Assembly (NCBI GenBank): GCA_022360055.1
Contig: JAKSDO010000083.1
Location: 1-64,000 of the forward strand
Reading direction: 5' to 3'
DNA length: 64,000 nucleotides
DNA from: Cytophagales bacterium
GTDB lineage: Bacteria; Bacteroidota; Bacteroidia; Cytophagales; Cyclobacteriaceae
Below the pieces are notes generated by a model that worked only from the letters and a program-made list of their open reading frames with translations, was not told where the DNA came from and ran no database searches. Below, in pieces: positions 26,225 to 35,275 of this stretch. The position numbers and the translations under genes are program-made. The stretch's first letter is position 1, and every line of letters starts with the position of its first letter.

Positions 26225-28888
26225 TTGAATCCAGTGAAAATCGATCCACCGAAACTCCCCCTCCGCTTCTTCCGCTGGTACTGCCATCCGGAGTACCTGG
26301 AAGATATCGAGGGCGACCTGCTGGAGCGGTTTGAAAGAAGGCTGGAAGAAAGAGGAATCAGAGCAGCGAGGTGGAGATTTCTAAAAGATGTTTTACTGCT
26401 CTTCAGGCCGGGAATTATACGCCCGGCCGAAGGCTATCATAATTTAAATAACTTTGGCATGTTTAAGAACTATCTAAAAGTGGGATTCAGGAACATCCTC
26501 AAATACAAAACATTTTCATCCATTAATATATTCGGATTGGCCGTGGCTATGTCCGTGTGCATGCTGATCATCTTAATGCTGGCGGATCAGAAAAGCTATG
26601 ACCGGTTTCACAAGAAAGAGGACAGGATATACCGTATCCTAATGAAACCTGTGAACAATAACAGGCCTTATGCTACCGGACCTTTTCCTCTTTCCGCTAC
26701 TCTAAAATCCGACTATCAAATGGTAGAAGAAGCAACGTGCTTATTGAGAGGGTTCGGAGGCGATGCCTTATACGGACAGAAGTTTGCCGAAATGAGAGGT
26801 TATTTTATCGATACCTCATTTTTCAAAATATTTGATTTTGAATTGGAAAAAGGAGATCCGACCAGCGCAATGGACCATCCGAACTCCATGATTGTGACCC
26901 ATAACATTGCTAAACAATTATTTGGGAACGAGGACCCGACCGGCAAAGTGGTTTCATTCGCCGACAGGGGGATCGACTTTTGGACCGATGAAGCAAGATC
27001 GCCGGTCGACTGGGGCAATTATACAATAACGGGAGTGCTGGCCGATAACGATCAAAAAAGTCATCTGGAATTTGACGTCTTGGTATCATCTTCTTCGTTG
27101 CCTCTTTTATATAATGAAAAAAAACTTGAAGACCTTTCGGGAAACTGGACCAATCATTGGAGGTCCTATACCTATGTGTTGTTGCGAGCAGGAACAAACG
27201 AAGCAACTTTAACAAGTGCGTTAAATCTGATTGCTGCCGATAAATTTGCAGATCATGAAAATCTAAAAGGATCAAATATCATCGCTCAACCGTTGCGAAA
27301 GATCACACCGGGTCCCGCTCTTGGAAATGCGCCCACAATTCGCCTGCCGGGCTTTGTATATTACATTCTTTCGGTGCTGGCCCTGGTCATAATGCTATCC
27401 GCTTGCCTGAACTACACCAATCTGTCCATTGCGAGGGCGGTAACAAGATCCAAAGAAATTGGAATAAGAAAGGTAAACGGCGCCAAAAAAAAGAACTTGA
27501 TTTTTCAGTTTTTAAGCGAGTCCGCAATAACCGCCCTGCTGGCATTAATTCTGGCTAATGTCTTATTGATATTTTTAAAAATGGCTTTCCTGGACCTCTG
27601 GATAAATAAATATCTGAAATTTGATCTGCATACTCAATTATATGTTTACCTCATTTTTGTAGTCTTTGCTTTACTCATCGGTTTCGTTGCCGGCATTCTC
27701 CCCGCTTTGCGTCTCTCTGAGTATACTCCTGTCATAGCTATGAAAAGTCCGGAAAAGGGGCTGGCGGGTCGATTGGGAATCCGAAAGGTGATGTCGGCCG
27801 CACAGTTTGCCATATCACTTGTGTTCATTATTACTTCCATTGTAATCTTTAATCAGTTCAGGTATTTTATGCAATTCGAATACGGGTTCAATGCGCAACA
27901 TGTGGTGAACATAAATTTGCAAAGCAATGACTACGAATTGGTAAAAAACGAACTCAGCAGCATTCCCGGGGTTCATGAAATTTCCGGCTGTGCCTATGTG
28001 CCGGCCACGGGGCGAAACGACAATACCAGATTGGGCAAACCCGGTATGGAAACAACTGTTGAAGCAATTGATCTGAGAATCGGTGAGAATTTTATCGATC
28101 TCCTGGATATCAATTTGATTGCAGGTCGAAATCTGCCTTCGGCCGCCGGGGATACCAATTCATTTGTTCTTGTAAATGAGCACACCGTAAGAGCCCTGGG
28201 GTATGACTATCCCGGCGAAATTGTTGGAGAGCTGCTAACGGAACGCGGTGACCGGACGCTGGAAGTGATAGGTGTGTTTGAGAATTTCAATTTTTTCCTT
28301 CCGTTTTCCAGCAGACGGACCGGTCCGATGGTTTTTAGAAATGAACCTGTTAAGTTCAAGTTTGCCCTGGTAAAAATCGAGCCCGGAAATGCAGAAATAA
28401 TTGCCGATCTCAAGGAAAAATGGAAATCCATCGATCCGGTGCATCCGCTTGATTACGAGTTTTACAGCGACAGGCTTGCGAACAATAACCAGGGAATTTT
28501 CGATGTCGTTTCCATCATAGGTTTGGTCGCATTTCTGGCCATCACCATTGCCTGTTTGGGCTTGTTGGGAATGGCAATTTACACTACCGAACGGCGGACC
28601 AAAGAAATCGGAATACGCAAAGTATTGGGTGCAAGCGACTTAAGATTGACCATTTTATTATCAAAAGAATTTCTGATCGTATTGGCCGTTTCCGTATCAA
28701 TTGCCGCGCCATTGAGTTATTTCCTCAATAACTTTTGGCTGGAGTTTCTTGTTTTTCGAGCTGACATTGGATTGGGTACGATCATCGCCGGTTCGATGCT
28801 GTTGCTTATCCTCGGTCTGCTTTCCATAGGACCGCAGACATTTCGAGTGTCTAACCGAAATCCGGTTGATTCTTTAAGAATGGAGTGA
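26225..28888 (+). CDS. FtsX/MacB-type ABC transporter permease with prefix domain (third of three)
   Basis: An 887-residue paralogue. No ATG is available at the expected N-terminus; TTG 26225 (MNPVKIDPPKLPLRFF) or GTG 26234 must be used. The prefix domain (residues about 10-70), TM1 (FSSINIFGLAVAMSVCMLII), first FtsX block (LSACLNYTNLSIARAVTRSK, EIGIRKVNGAKKK) and last block (GLLGMAIYTTERRTKEIGIR, KVLGASDLRLTILLS) are all present. It starts 21 bases after the second permease and closes the operon; no ATPase gene follows. Confidence 0.92.
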   Translation: MNPVKIDPPKLPLRFFRWYCHPEYLEDIEGDLLERFERRLEERGIRAARWRFLKDVLLLFRPGIIRPAEGYHNLNNFGMFKNYLKVGFRNILKYKTFSSINIFGLAVAMSVCMLIILMLADQKSYDRFHKKEDRIYRILMKPVNNNRPYATGPFPLSATLKSDYQMVEEATCLLRGFGGDALYGQKFAEMRGYFIDTSFFKIFDFELEKGDPTSAMDHPNSMIVTHNIAKQLFGNEDPTGKVVSFADRGIDFWTDEARSPVDWGNYTITGVLADNDQKSHLEFDVLVSSSSLPLLYNEKKLEDLSGNWTNHWRSYTYVLLRAGTNEATLTSALNLIAADKFADHENLKGSNIIAQPLRKITPGPALGNAPTIRLPGFVYYILSVLALVIMLSACLNYTNLSIARAVTRSKEIGIRKVNGAKKKNLIFQFLSESAITALLALILANVLLIFLKMAFLDLWINKYLKFDLHTQLYVYLIFVVFALLIGFVAGILPALRLSEYTPVIAMKSPEKGLAGRLGIRKVMSAAQFAISLVFIITSIVIFNQFRYFMQFEYGFNAQHVVNINLQSNDYELVKNELSSIPGVHEISGCAYVPATGRNDNTRLGKPGMETTVEAIDLRIGENFIDLLDINLIAGRNLPSAAGDTNSFVLVNEHTVRALGYDYPGEIVGELLTERGDRTLEVIGVFENFNFFLPFSSRRTGPMVFRNEPVKFKFALVKIEPGNAEIIADLKEKWKSIDPVHPLDYEFYSDRLANNNQGIFDVVSIIGLVAFLAITIACLGLLGMAIYTTERRTKEIGIRKVLGASDLRLTILLSKEFLIVLAVSVSIAAPLSYFLNNFWLEFLVFRADIGLGTIIAGSMLLLILGLLSIGPQTFRVSNRNPVDSLRME

Positions 28889-29209
28889 TCACATGGCTTA
28901 TTACATGGAATCCATGAGATAATTGCACAAATTGTTTCGCTCTGGTGACTTAAACCAAGGTTTTGACGCCATTTCCAAATTAGACGCTATATAATTCGGA
29001 CAGATCTTATTCAGTAACGGAGTGAGAAATCTGTCTTGATTTAGACGATGAATAAGATTTCTCCTAAACGTCGAAATGACATAAACGTCGTTTTATGATT
29101 CACTTAACATTAGAAAAACGACGCTTAGTTAAAAAAAGCAGGGCAGTGTAACCCTAGGAAAGTTCATCTGTCCCTGCCTTACTTGTTTAAATTAAAAACA
29201 TTCGAATTT
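28889..29209. other. spacer with a dispersed repeat and imperfect hairpin
   Basis: No gene is seen. 29054-29080 (AGATTTCTCC...CGAAATGACA) is dispersed repeat copy C, in reverse orientation to the copies at 20122 and 29988. GCAGGGCAG (29138-29146) and CTGTCCCTGC (29168-29177) can form an imperfect stem just before the SusC-like stub. Confidence 0.4.
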
Positions 29210-29353
29210 ATGAAAAGAAAGCTTCTGAAGCGCTCAATTATAACTCTGAAAGGATCGTTCTATGGAGTTGTAATACAAACCATCTTTTTTACTGCCATCC
29301 AGGCCAGAGAGATACACGCCCCGAAGATTGAAAGCGTCCGGGAGGTCATCTCG
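29210..29353 (+). pseudogene. start stub of a SusC/RagA-type TonB receptor gene
   Basis: About 48 residues from ATG 29210 read like the export leader of SusC-family receptors: MKRKLLKRSIITLKGSFYGV, then VIQTIFFTAIQAREIHAPKI and ESVREVIS. After that the frame continues to 29590 with Arg/Pro/Gly-rich sequence that has no STN, plug or barrel features. I interpret it as a deleted receptor gene of which only the 5' end remains. A genuinely short protein is possible but less likely. Confidence 0.5.
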
Positions 29354-30141
29354 CAGCGAAACGGAAGACCTACCGGCAGAAAGTCAGGATCCTTGACACT
29401 TTCAAGCGATGCTCGTCTCATCCCGGCCGGCAAACCTCCGGAAGGTCCGGGATATGGAACAACAGCAGGCCGGCGATTAATGATTCGGGTTCAAAAACGC
29501 TTTTTGCTCAATATCCTCCGAAGTGAATTGCTCGTTGTTTTTCCTCGTATGCAACCCTTTCGCATGCGAGGCATCCTTAGTATACATTAAATTCCCAACA
29601 TCATGTACCCATGTAAGCTATTTAATTTCCCGGTTAAATTCGAACGTTTTAAAAGTTCGTTTTTCACCGGATGGACTGCCTTCCGTTTTTTATGGCCTCG
29701 GCAGCAGGAAAGCCTTGCTCAAACAATTGATTTGAACCGGCGGCCGTCTGCCCGCTCCCGGTTTATGGAACCGGCAATAGCATGGTTTATCCCGGGCGTT
29801 CAAACGGGAAAAACAAGGTTCTCTGTCCTTTACCATCCCTCAAAGACGAATATGCTGTACAAAAGTGTACAAAAAAAGTCCGGTTTTGTGCGCCATTTCA
29901 TACGCCTTCCGGTCCGGAAAGCCAAAATCGGGCTTGGCACATTTATTGGCTGTAAAAAGCAGGTGTCGATTCAGGTCAGACATTCTTGTAATGTCATTTT
30001 GAGGAGTGCTGTATACCGGGGAGATCTGATTTTTTACATGAAAGGAAGCAGGAGTCTTACAACTGCCAACCGCAGGTTTGAGCTGACATGAAGCATTTGA
30101 CATGACTCCCGGAATTCCACGCTAACCTAAAAATACACAAA
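29354..30141. other. spacer with no convincing gene; dispersed repeat copy B
   Basis: Frames at 29523-29735 and 29603-30091 overlap each other and lack any domain. 29988-30030 is a copy of the ATGTCATTT...GGAGATC dispersed repeat. Two TGTACA hexamers lie at about 29856-29871 (TGTACAAAAGTGTACA). The stretch probably holds debris of the SusC-like gene plus the promoter of the protease at 30142. Confidence 0.4.
29988..30030 (+). repeat. dispersed repeat copy B
   Basis: GTAATGTCATTTTGAGGAGT ... GGGGAGATCTGAT shares its start and end with copy A (20122-20153) and, in reverse complement, with copy C (29054-29080). The middle differs in length. Confidence 0.4.
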
Positions 30142-30612
30142 TTGAAAACACTTATATTTTTTTTCGTTTTATGGCATACCTCTCAATGGACAAAGGCGCA
30201 GGAGGTCATTAAAATAGTTGAGTTAAATGACCAACCTATTGTGATCGGCAAACTGAACGGAAAACGGGCCTATTTTCTTATTGATACGGGATCGGATCTG
30301 ACAATTTTGAACTCAAAGGACGCCAGAAAATACGGATTCAAAATTCGGGCGACGCGCGCCGGAAAATATAAAATATCCGGTCTGGATTCGGAACACAGGG
30401 GCAGGTTTTTACTTGCCTTCAAGGCAGAATTGATTTTGGGAGGCCGAAACATGAGGGGCAGCTATAAGGTATTTGATCTGTCGCATATCATAAAATCGAT
30501 ATTGGATGATACGGGAATACGGATTACGGGCATAATAGGATCCGATCTAATGAAAAGGCACAAATTTGTCATCGATTATGAAGCGGAAGAAATAAGCTTT
30601 GCGCCGGATTAA
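30142..30612 (+). CDS. retropepsin-like aspartic protease family protein
   Basis: A 156-residue exported protein. The best start is TTG 30142, which gives a signal peptide (MKTLIFFFVLWHTSQWTKAQ); no in-frame ATG is near. The mature part has one retropepsin-like unit: the catalytic motif AYFLIDTGSDLTIL (about residues 44-57), then the flap region and GIIGSDLMKRHKFVIDYEAE, the usual second hydrophobic-Gly motif. Retropepsin-like proteases act as dimers, each unit giving one Asp. Function and substrate in this bacterium are unknown. It stands alone between a decayed region and a convergent TonB receptor. Confidence 0.8.
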   Translation: MKTLIFFFVLWHTSQWTKAQEVIKIVELNDQPIVIGKLNGKRAYFLIDTGSDLTILNSKDARKYGFKIRATRAGKYKISGLDSEHRGRFLLAFKAELILGGRNMRGSYKVFDLSHIIKSILDDTGIRITGIIGSDLMKRHKFVIDYEAEEISFAPD

Positions 30613-30835
30613 CCTAAAAACTCGCCGAGTCGGACCGGGGCGAGCCACAGCCGGCGCCGACGGATTTTCCCGGCCTCTAAATAGCGACAGCCCAACCAAA
30701 AGGATGCCGACAGACGCCCTCGGAACTGCTAAAGCGGCAAGACCTCCAATTGGCCTTGCCGCCGGCAGGAAAAATTATGAATTTTTCGGGTTAAGGTGAT
30801 CTTGCCGTCAAATTTGTCCTTTCTTCCAAGTTTAT

Positions 30836-33076
30836 CTAAAAGAAAAAACTTGCCGATAACTTCACAAAAAATGGAACCCCGGGCGTGAATGTCAGGTCAT
30901 TAACAGGAACGGCCTCCTGCTTCAACCTGGTCAACGCCGCAAACTGGGCTTCATTCCAGTCCGTATCGAGCAGATTTTCCACTGTCAGACCAAACTCATA
31001 AAAGCTCCGGGTATAATTGATCTTGGCATCGAGCACGGTGTAACCGATGGCTACGATGGAGTTGTCCTCATTAGCCGGCCGGTCCTGCAGATACCTGTAT
31101 CTGAGACTTCCACTCAAACCGTGCGCTCCCTGGAATGTCAGTCCCCCAATGCTGGTCCAGGTCGGCGCCAGAGGTATATGATTCTGACCGTCAGGCTCAT
31201 CTATTGCCACAGGATGCGCATAGTTCAAATCAAAATCGGCAAACAACCAGGAATTTGCCTGCCAGCGCAGGGATAAGTCAATGCCCTGCCTTCTTGTCTT
31301 GCCACTCGGTTCCACGACCGCCTCATCCCCGACATATACAAACTCCTGATCCATGAACATGTACCAATAGGCCAGGTTCATATACACCGAAGACACCGGC
31401 TTAAAGGTGGTGCCAAGGTCCAAACCATAAGCTGCTGGAAGTATCTCATGTCCGTCTTCGGCCACCACAACCCTTGCATCGTTTGAGTGAAACCCGATCC
31501 CCGATTTGGCGTAGAAACGTGTTTGATCGTTCAATTGATAGATCACGTTGAGCTTCGGAGAAAGACGTGTCCGATCCACCGATTGCGTTTCATATCCCGG
31601 GACAAGTTTATCTACATAATCAAACTTAAATCCGTCCATCCGCATTCCTCCGTTGATCAGCCATTTGCCGTGTTCCAACGTGGCATCCGCATATATCCAT
31701 CCGTTGCTCTCAAAGACATCTCCCAGCGACTTTCTTTCCAGGTTGGTCCACCGGTTAAGGGTATTCGTCAGTTCAATATCCCTGATTTGATCATATCTGA
31801 ATCCATAACCGATCTTCCCTGTGAGGGAGCTGTTGTTGAAATGCATCGATTTGGATACTTCCCCGTTCAATCCGACAATGTCCCTGCCTTCTTTCTGCCT
31901 GATCTGATCGCCAAATTCCGGATTATTCAGATAAAATGTGAAGTTGGAATACAGCTCAAAATCATACCTGGAAAAAAACAACTGGTTGTGCATAAAAACG
32001 CCATTGGGCAAATTACTGGTAAGCCGGACACTTGCATTTGTTCTGCTGGTGAAGCCGCCTTCCGTTGGATCTATTGCTCCGAATCTGGAGATGGATCCGC
32101 TATCTACCGCCCTTTGTGGTATCTGTCCCGAAGCATCCCATTTGCTGTTCATATGAGAAAACTGGACAGACAGTGAATTGCTGTTGCTAAAATAACCCGT
32201 ATACTTGGTAAACAGGTTCAACCTGTTGAAATTTTGTGGATTTTCAAACGGTCCGTCTGTCAATTGATATTCCACGGCTGCATAGGCCTGGTGACCTTTA
32301 AGTTTCGTATGCGCTCCCAGCAGGTCAAACATTCCCAGGGTTCTCAACGTATTGAAGCTGCCGCCTTCCACTTTGATAGTATTCTCCCTGATCGAATTTT
32401 TGGTGGCAAAGTTCACATACCCGGCCGTATTTAAGTTTCCCTTATCGGTATAATAAGGACCTTTGCCAAAATCTACGACATGGATAAGTTCGGGAATAAG
32501 AAAATGTAAATCCGCATATCCTTGTCCATGCGCGTGGGACACCATGTTTACCGGCATATCGTCAACGGTAATGTTGATGTCCGTACCGTGATCCAGGTCA
32601 AAACCTCTCAAAAAAATCTGTTCGGCCTTTCCTCCCCCCGCATGCTGGGCAATAAAAAGCCCGGGGACGATCCTCAGGATTTCCTGGGAAGAGTTTACGG
32701 GCCTTAATTTCAGATCAAGCTTGCTCACGGAATTCAGGCTATTCATTTTATTTGAGGTGATCCTCAACTGTGATAACTCCGTCATCGCGGGCTCCAGCAA
32801 AACTGTGATGTGGCCGTCATGTTCGGTCACATCAACCTCCTTCCGGGCAAAACCTACAAATGAGACAATCAATGTCACCGGGGATTCTTCGATCACAATC
32901 TCAAACCGGCCAAAATCATCCGACAATGTACCTCTTGTACCTCCGTCGATCTGGATGGCAGCGCCGATCAAAGGTGTCTGATCCTCGGCATTAATCACCA
33001 CGCCGCGGATCAGGTGATGCCCAAAGGATGCACCAATGCATAGCCATCCGGCCATCACCAATATAATGGTTTTCAT
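30836..33076 (-). CDS. TonB-dependent receptor, probable metal uptake
   Basis: A 746-residue outer membrane receptor. A signal peptide (ending near GASFGHH) is followed by a carboxypeptidase-regulatory-like domain (LIRGVVINAEDQTPLIGAAI ... GRFEIVI), a plug (ILRIVPGLFIAQHAGGGKAE, IFLRGFDLDHGTDINITVDD) and a barrel ending FFVKLSASFFF. The plug has a His-rich loop, MPVNMVSHAHGQGYADLHF. It lies 96 bases downstream of a small histidine-rich exported protein, in the same direction. Together these hint at zinc or copper acquisition, by analogy with other TonB receptors with His-rich partners. The metal is inference. Confidence 0.85.
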   Translation of the reverse strand: MKTIILVMAGWLCIGASFGHHLIRGVVINAEDQTPLIGAAIQIDGGTRGTLSDDFGRFEIVIEESPVTLIVSFVGFARKEVDVTEHDGHITVLLEPAMTELSQLRITSNKMNSLNSVSKLDLKLRPVNSSQEILRIVPGLFIAQHAGGGKAEQIFLRGFDLDHGTDINITVDDMPVNMVSHAHGQGYADLHFLIPELIHVVDFGKGPYYTDKGNLNTAGYVNFATKNSIRENTIKVEGGSFNTLRTLGMFDLLGAHTKLKGHQAYAAVEYQLTDGPFENPQNFNRLNLFTKYTGYFSNSNSLSVQFSHMNSKWDASGQIPQRAVDSGSISRFGAIDPTEGGFTSRTNASVRLTSNLPNGVFMHNQLFFSRYDFELYSNFTFYLNNPEFGDQIRQKEGRDIVGLNGEVSKSMHFNNSSLTGKIGYGFRYDQIRDIELTNTLNRWTNLERKSLGDVFESNGWIYADATLEHGKWLINGGMRMDGFKFDYVDKLVPGYETQSVDRTRLSPKLNVIYQLNDQTRFYAKSGIGFHSNDARVVVAEDGHEILPAAYGLDLGTTFKPVSSVYMNLAYWYMFMDQEFVYVGDEAVVEPSGKTRRQGIDLSLRWQANSWLFADFDLNYAHPVAIDEPDGQNHIPLAPTWTSIGGLTFQGAHGLSGSLRYRYLQDRPANEDNSIVAIGYTVLDAKINYTRSFYEFGLTVENLLDTDWNEAQFAALTRLKQEAVPVNDLTFTPGVPFFVKLSASFFF

Positions 33077-33172
33077 TTTTATTCTAGATTAATGTAAAAA
33101 TTGAATTCAAGATACTGAAAACCAGCATCTTACTAAGAATTAAAAGCGTGCGCGTCGCGCCGGATCTTCCGT

Positions 33173-33574
33173 TTATCCTTTTGGAGGAGGTGTTATCACC
33201 TCGGGCGACCTGGAGCTCAGTTTTTTGCATAGCGGATAGATCCGAACCGGTAAGTCGCAGAAAATTTTGAAGTCGGTATTAAAATATGCCGCCAGGTGAA
33301 GCTTGATTTGTTGTTGTGAGGGGAGTTGATCCCTGTCATGCGCATCTTGGGGCTTGCCCTGGTGCAGGATCGTTTTTACGGTATCCATAAAATCGTGATG
33401 GTGTATGTGAAAGCTTCCGTTTCCATGACTGTGAAAAGAATAATCGTTGGAAATAATTTCAGCGGTGTGCGACAGAAAATGAATGCAATTAATCACACCT
33501 TCCCGAAATGCTACCATGGAATATACGATCAGTAATGCGTAAGAAAAAGCTTTATGGGTCCACCTGGTTTTCAA
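33173..33574 (-). CDS. small histidine-rich exported protein
   Basis: A 133-residue protein with one N-terminal hydrophobic segment (FSYALLIVYSMVAFREGV), probably a signal or anchor. The centre is packed with possible metal ligands: CIHFLSHTAE, YSFHSHGNGSFHIHHHDFMD and ILHQGKPQDAHDRDQ. Cys residues occur at CIHF, FCDLP and PLCKK. It precedes the TonB receptor in the same direction, so it is likely a periplasmic metal-binding partner of that receptor. I do not recognise a named family. Confidence 0.7.
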   Translation of the reverse strand: MKTRWTHKAFSYALLIVYSMVAFREGVINCIHFLSHTAEIISNDYSFHSHGNGSFHIHHHDFMDTVKTILHQGKPQDAHDRDQLPSQQQIKLHLAAYFNTDFKIFCDLPVRIYPLCKKLSSRSPEVITPPPKG

Positions 33575-33923
33575 CTCGCCTCAAATTTCATAATATATTG
33601 CTGATTCTGAAAGCGATTCCTTCAATATATGGCTGAATTTTCTTCCGTCATAAAATTATCGGCCGAAAATGATTTACAAAAGCAAACCTCTTCAATGGGG
33701 CGCTTTCTCCTCATTCCGAAACGCAGTGGAAAAATCTTACCTGAAATATGTCGCCGGAAAAAGTAACATGGAATAACGCTCCCGAAGGGGGCGGCAATAA
33801 TAACTCCCGCTACCGAAAAACCCGCCATCTTTATCTGGCAGACAGATTTCCGGGAAATAAATCTATTTACCGGGAAAATATCTTTGATATCCCACTCAAA
33901 TCGGTATAGTACAAATTGAGGAT
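33575..33923. other. spacer between radical SAM gene and His-rich gene
   Basis: A 68-codon minus-strand frame (33622-33828) begins with a hydrophobic stretch but has no recognisable family and is not supported. Promoter of the histidine-rich gene is expected near 33580-33640; a GAAATTTG on the minus strand there is one base off the TAnnTTTG box. Confidence 0.4.
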
Positions 33924-34871
33924 TTATGCGATGTCGCAGCTACAGCTAACTGAGGGAATTATACGCTGGCCTACATTCATCCGGTTTAATCTTTCTTTCC
34001 TTTTTCCAATGCATTCGCTACACTCCGAAAACTTCTCCAAATCCCATAGATCGGCAAATACCCGGCCTTTGTTGAAAGAAATACCATATTCCAGAACGCT
34101 TTCCAAGGATTTGATTTTCGGTGATTGAAAGGATCCCTGCTGCTTTAGAAAATCGATAGCGCCATTGCCCGGACGGGTGGGAATAATGACACTGCACTCA
34201 ACGCCGGCATCCACGGCAAATTCAACGGATCTCTTCGCCCAGACAACGCTTTCCCTTTCGTTTAAAAATGGTAACCCCAGCAATATAAAGGCCCTGGAAA
34301 ATATATCGTGCTCTTTCAGAAACCGGACGGAGCTCCCAAAATCATCCGGAGTCATTTGCTTGTTCAATATAGGCAAAATGTCCGGATGCACGGTTTCCAA
34401 ACCAATAGCCACCTGGAGATTTGACTTCAGCTTGTCCCTGAATTGCACCACCTCCCGATTAATGAGTTTTGGATGGTTTTCGATCAGGACCGTATCAAAT
34501 CCGCCGATCAGGTCAATGATTTTATCGTAATCCTGAACAGGAATGGCTTTTTTATCGAAGAAATTTCCACTGTTGTAGAGCTTGATGTGCTTTGTTGCCG
34601 GCATTCTTTCCAGGGCGAATTCAATTTGCCCCGGGATCGCCCCGACCGGTACGGTTTCGTCTGTTGTATTTTTCCAGAGATCGCACATCAGGCAACGAAA
34701 CGGGCATTCTCTATTTGTCAGGAATATGGTTGCCACGCCTTCGATTTTTCCTTCGGCCGTACGCTCGTTCTCAACCAGGAAGGCGTATGGTTTCGAAGGA
34801 TCTACTTTGTTTTTAGGTCCCTTTCTGGATTGTACCCAGTTGTTTGTGATATGGAAATCCGGGATGCGCAA
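33924..34871 (-). CDS. radical SAM protein, RaSEA (TIGR01210)-like
   Basis: A 315-residue radical SAM enzyme. The [4Fe-4S]/SAM motif is RECPFRCLMCDLW, with Cys56, Cys60 and Cys63. Later SAM-binding features are IKLYNSGNFFD, a Gly-rich strand, and AIGLETVHPDILPILNKQ. The C-terminus carries extra cysteines (CSEC at 284-287 and CSC at 310-312), with a conserved-looking MNVGQR between them. This layout resembles the family that includes archaeosine-synthase radical SAM subunits. Bacteria do not normally make archaeosine, so the substrate is unknown. It is in the same direction as the asparagine-synthetase-like gene upstream, with PIN-domain debris between. Confidence 0.82.
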   Translation of the reverse strand: MRIPDFHITNNWVQSRKGPKNKVDPSKPYAFLVENERTAEGKIEGVATIFLTNRECPFRCLMCDLWKNTTDETVPVGAIPGQIEFALERMPATKHIKLYNSGNFFDKKAIPVQDYDKIIDLIGGFDTVLIENHPKLINREVVQFRDKLKSNLQVAIGLETVHPDILPILNKQMTPDDFGSSVRFLKEHDIFSRAFILLGLPFLNERESVVWAKRSVEFAVDAGVECSVIIPTRPGNGAIDFLKQQGSFQSPKIKSLESVLEYGISFNKGRVFADLWDLEKFSECSECIGKRKERLNRMNVGQRIIPSVSCSCDIA

Positions 34872-34961
34872 ATTGCCTTTGTGCTTCGAAATCTGCTATT
34901 GTCCTTTGTTTCTCAAAGAAAACAATTGTCGCGCATCAATCACAGCATCAGATTCATTCTT

Positions 34962-35192
34962 TTACAGGCCTTTTTTAAATTTTTTGTCTCCTGTCCAGCG
35001 GATACCATCCAGATGCAAGGAAAGAGCTGCAAAAGCTATATCATCAAAGTCAACCTCTTTGGTAAGGCTCCGAGCCATCTTCCGGTTTTCTTCTTCTATC
35101 CGAAGCGCTGAAATCAGCCTGATATTTTTTGCCGTCATGAATTTTAATTCTTGCAGAGAGTGAGAAATCCGGTTCAATCGACACCGGGCCAC
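34962..35192 (-). pseudogene. PIN-domain (VapC-type) C-terminal remnant
   Basis: The last ~45 residues read SLTKEVDFDDIAFAALSLHL and DGIRWTGDKKFKKGL, the C-terminal half of a PIN domain: two acidic residues, 'D(D/T).(F)..AL.L.LDG..WTGDKKL..GL'. The N-terminal half with the first catalytic Asp is missing; the upstream residues do not resemble a PIN start. A stop after KKGL also cuts the normal tail. No antitoxin gene is seen. It is best read as a dead toxin gene or ribonuclease between two metabolic genes. Confidence 0.6.
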
Positions 35193-35275
35193 CGCTAATA
35201 AGCCAGATCTCTCCTGAGGTACTAATGAACAAATACGTTGTTTTTAATTTTACGTAACACTAAGTGACCCGAACC

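Noticed and set aside
29603..30091. 162-codon plus-strand open frame
   Set aside because: Overlaps other frames, has no domain, and contains dispersed repeat copy B.
31487..32176. 229-codon plus-strand open frame
   Set aside because: Antisense to the metal-type TonB receptor; no recognisable protein.
33622..33828. 68-codon minus-strand frame starting with a hydrophobic segment
   Set aside because: Considered as part of a metal permease because of the neighbouring metal-type receptor, but no CPX or other metal motif and only one hydrophobic stretch.
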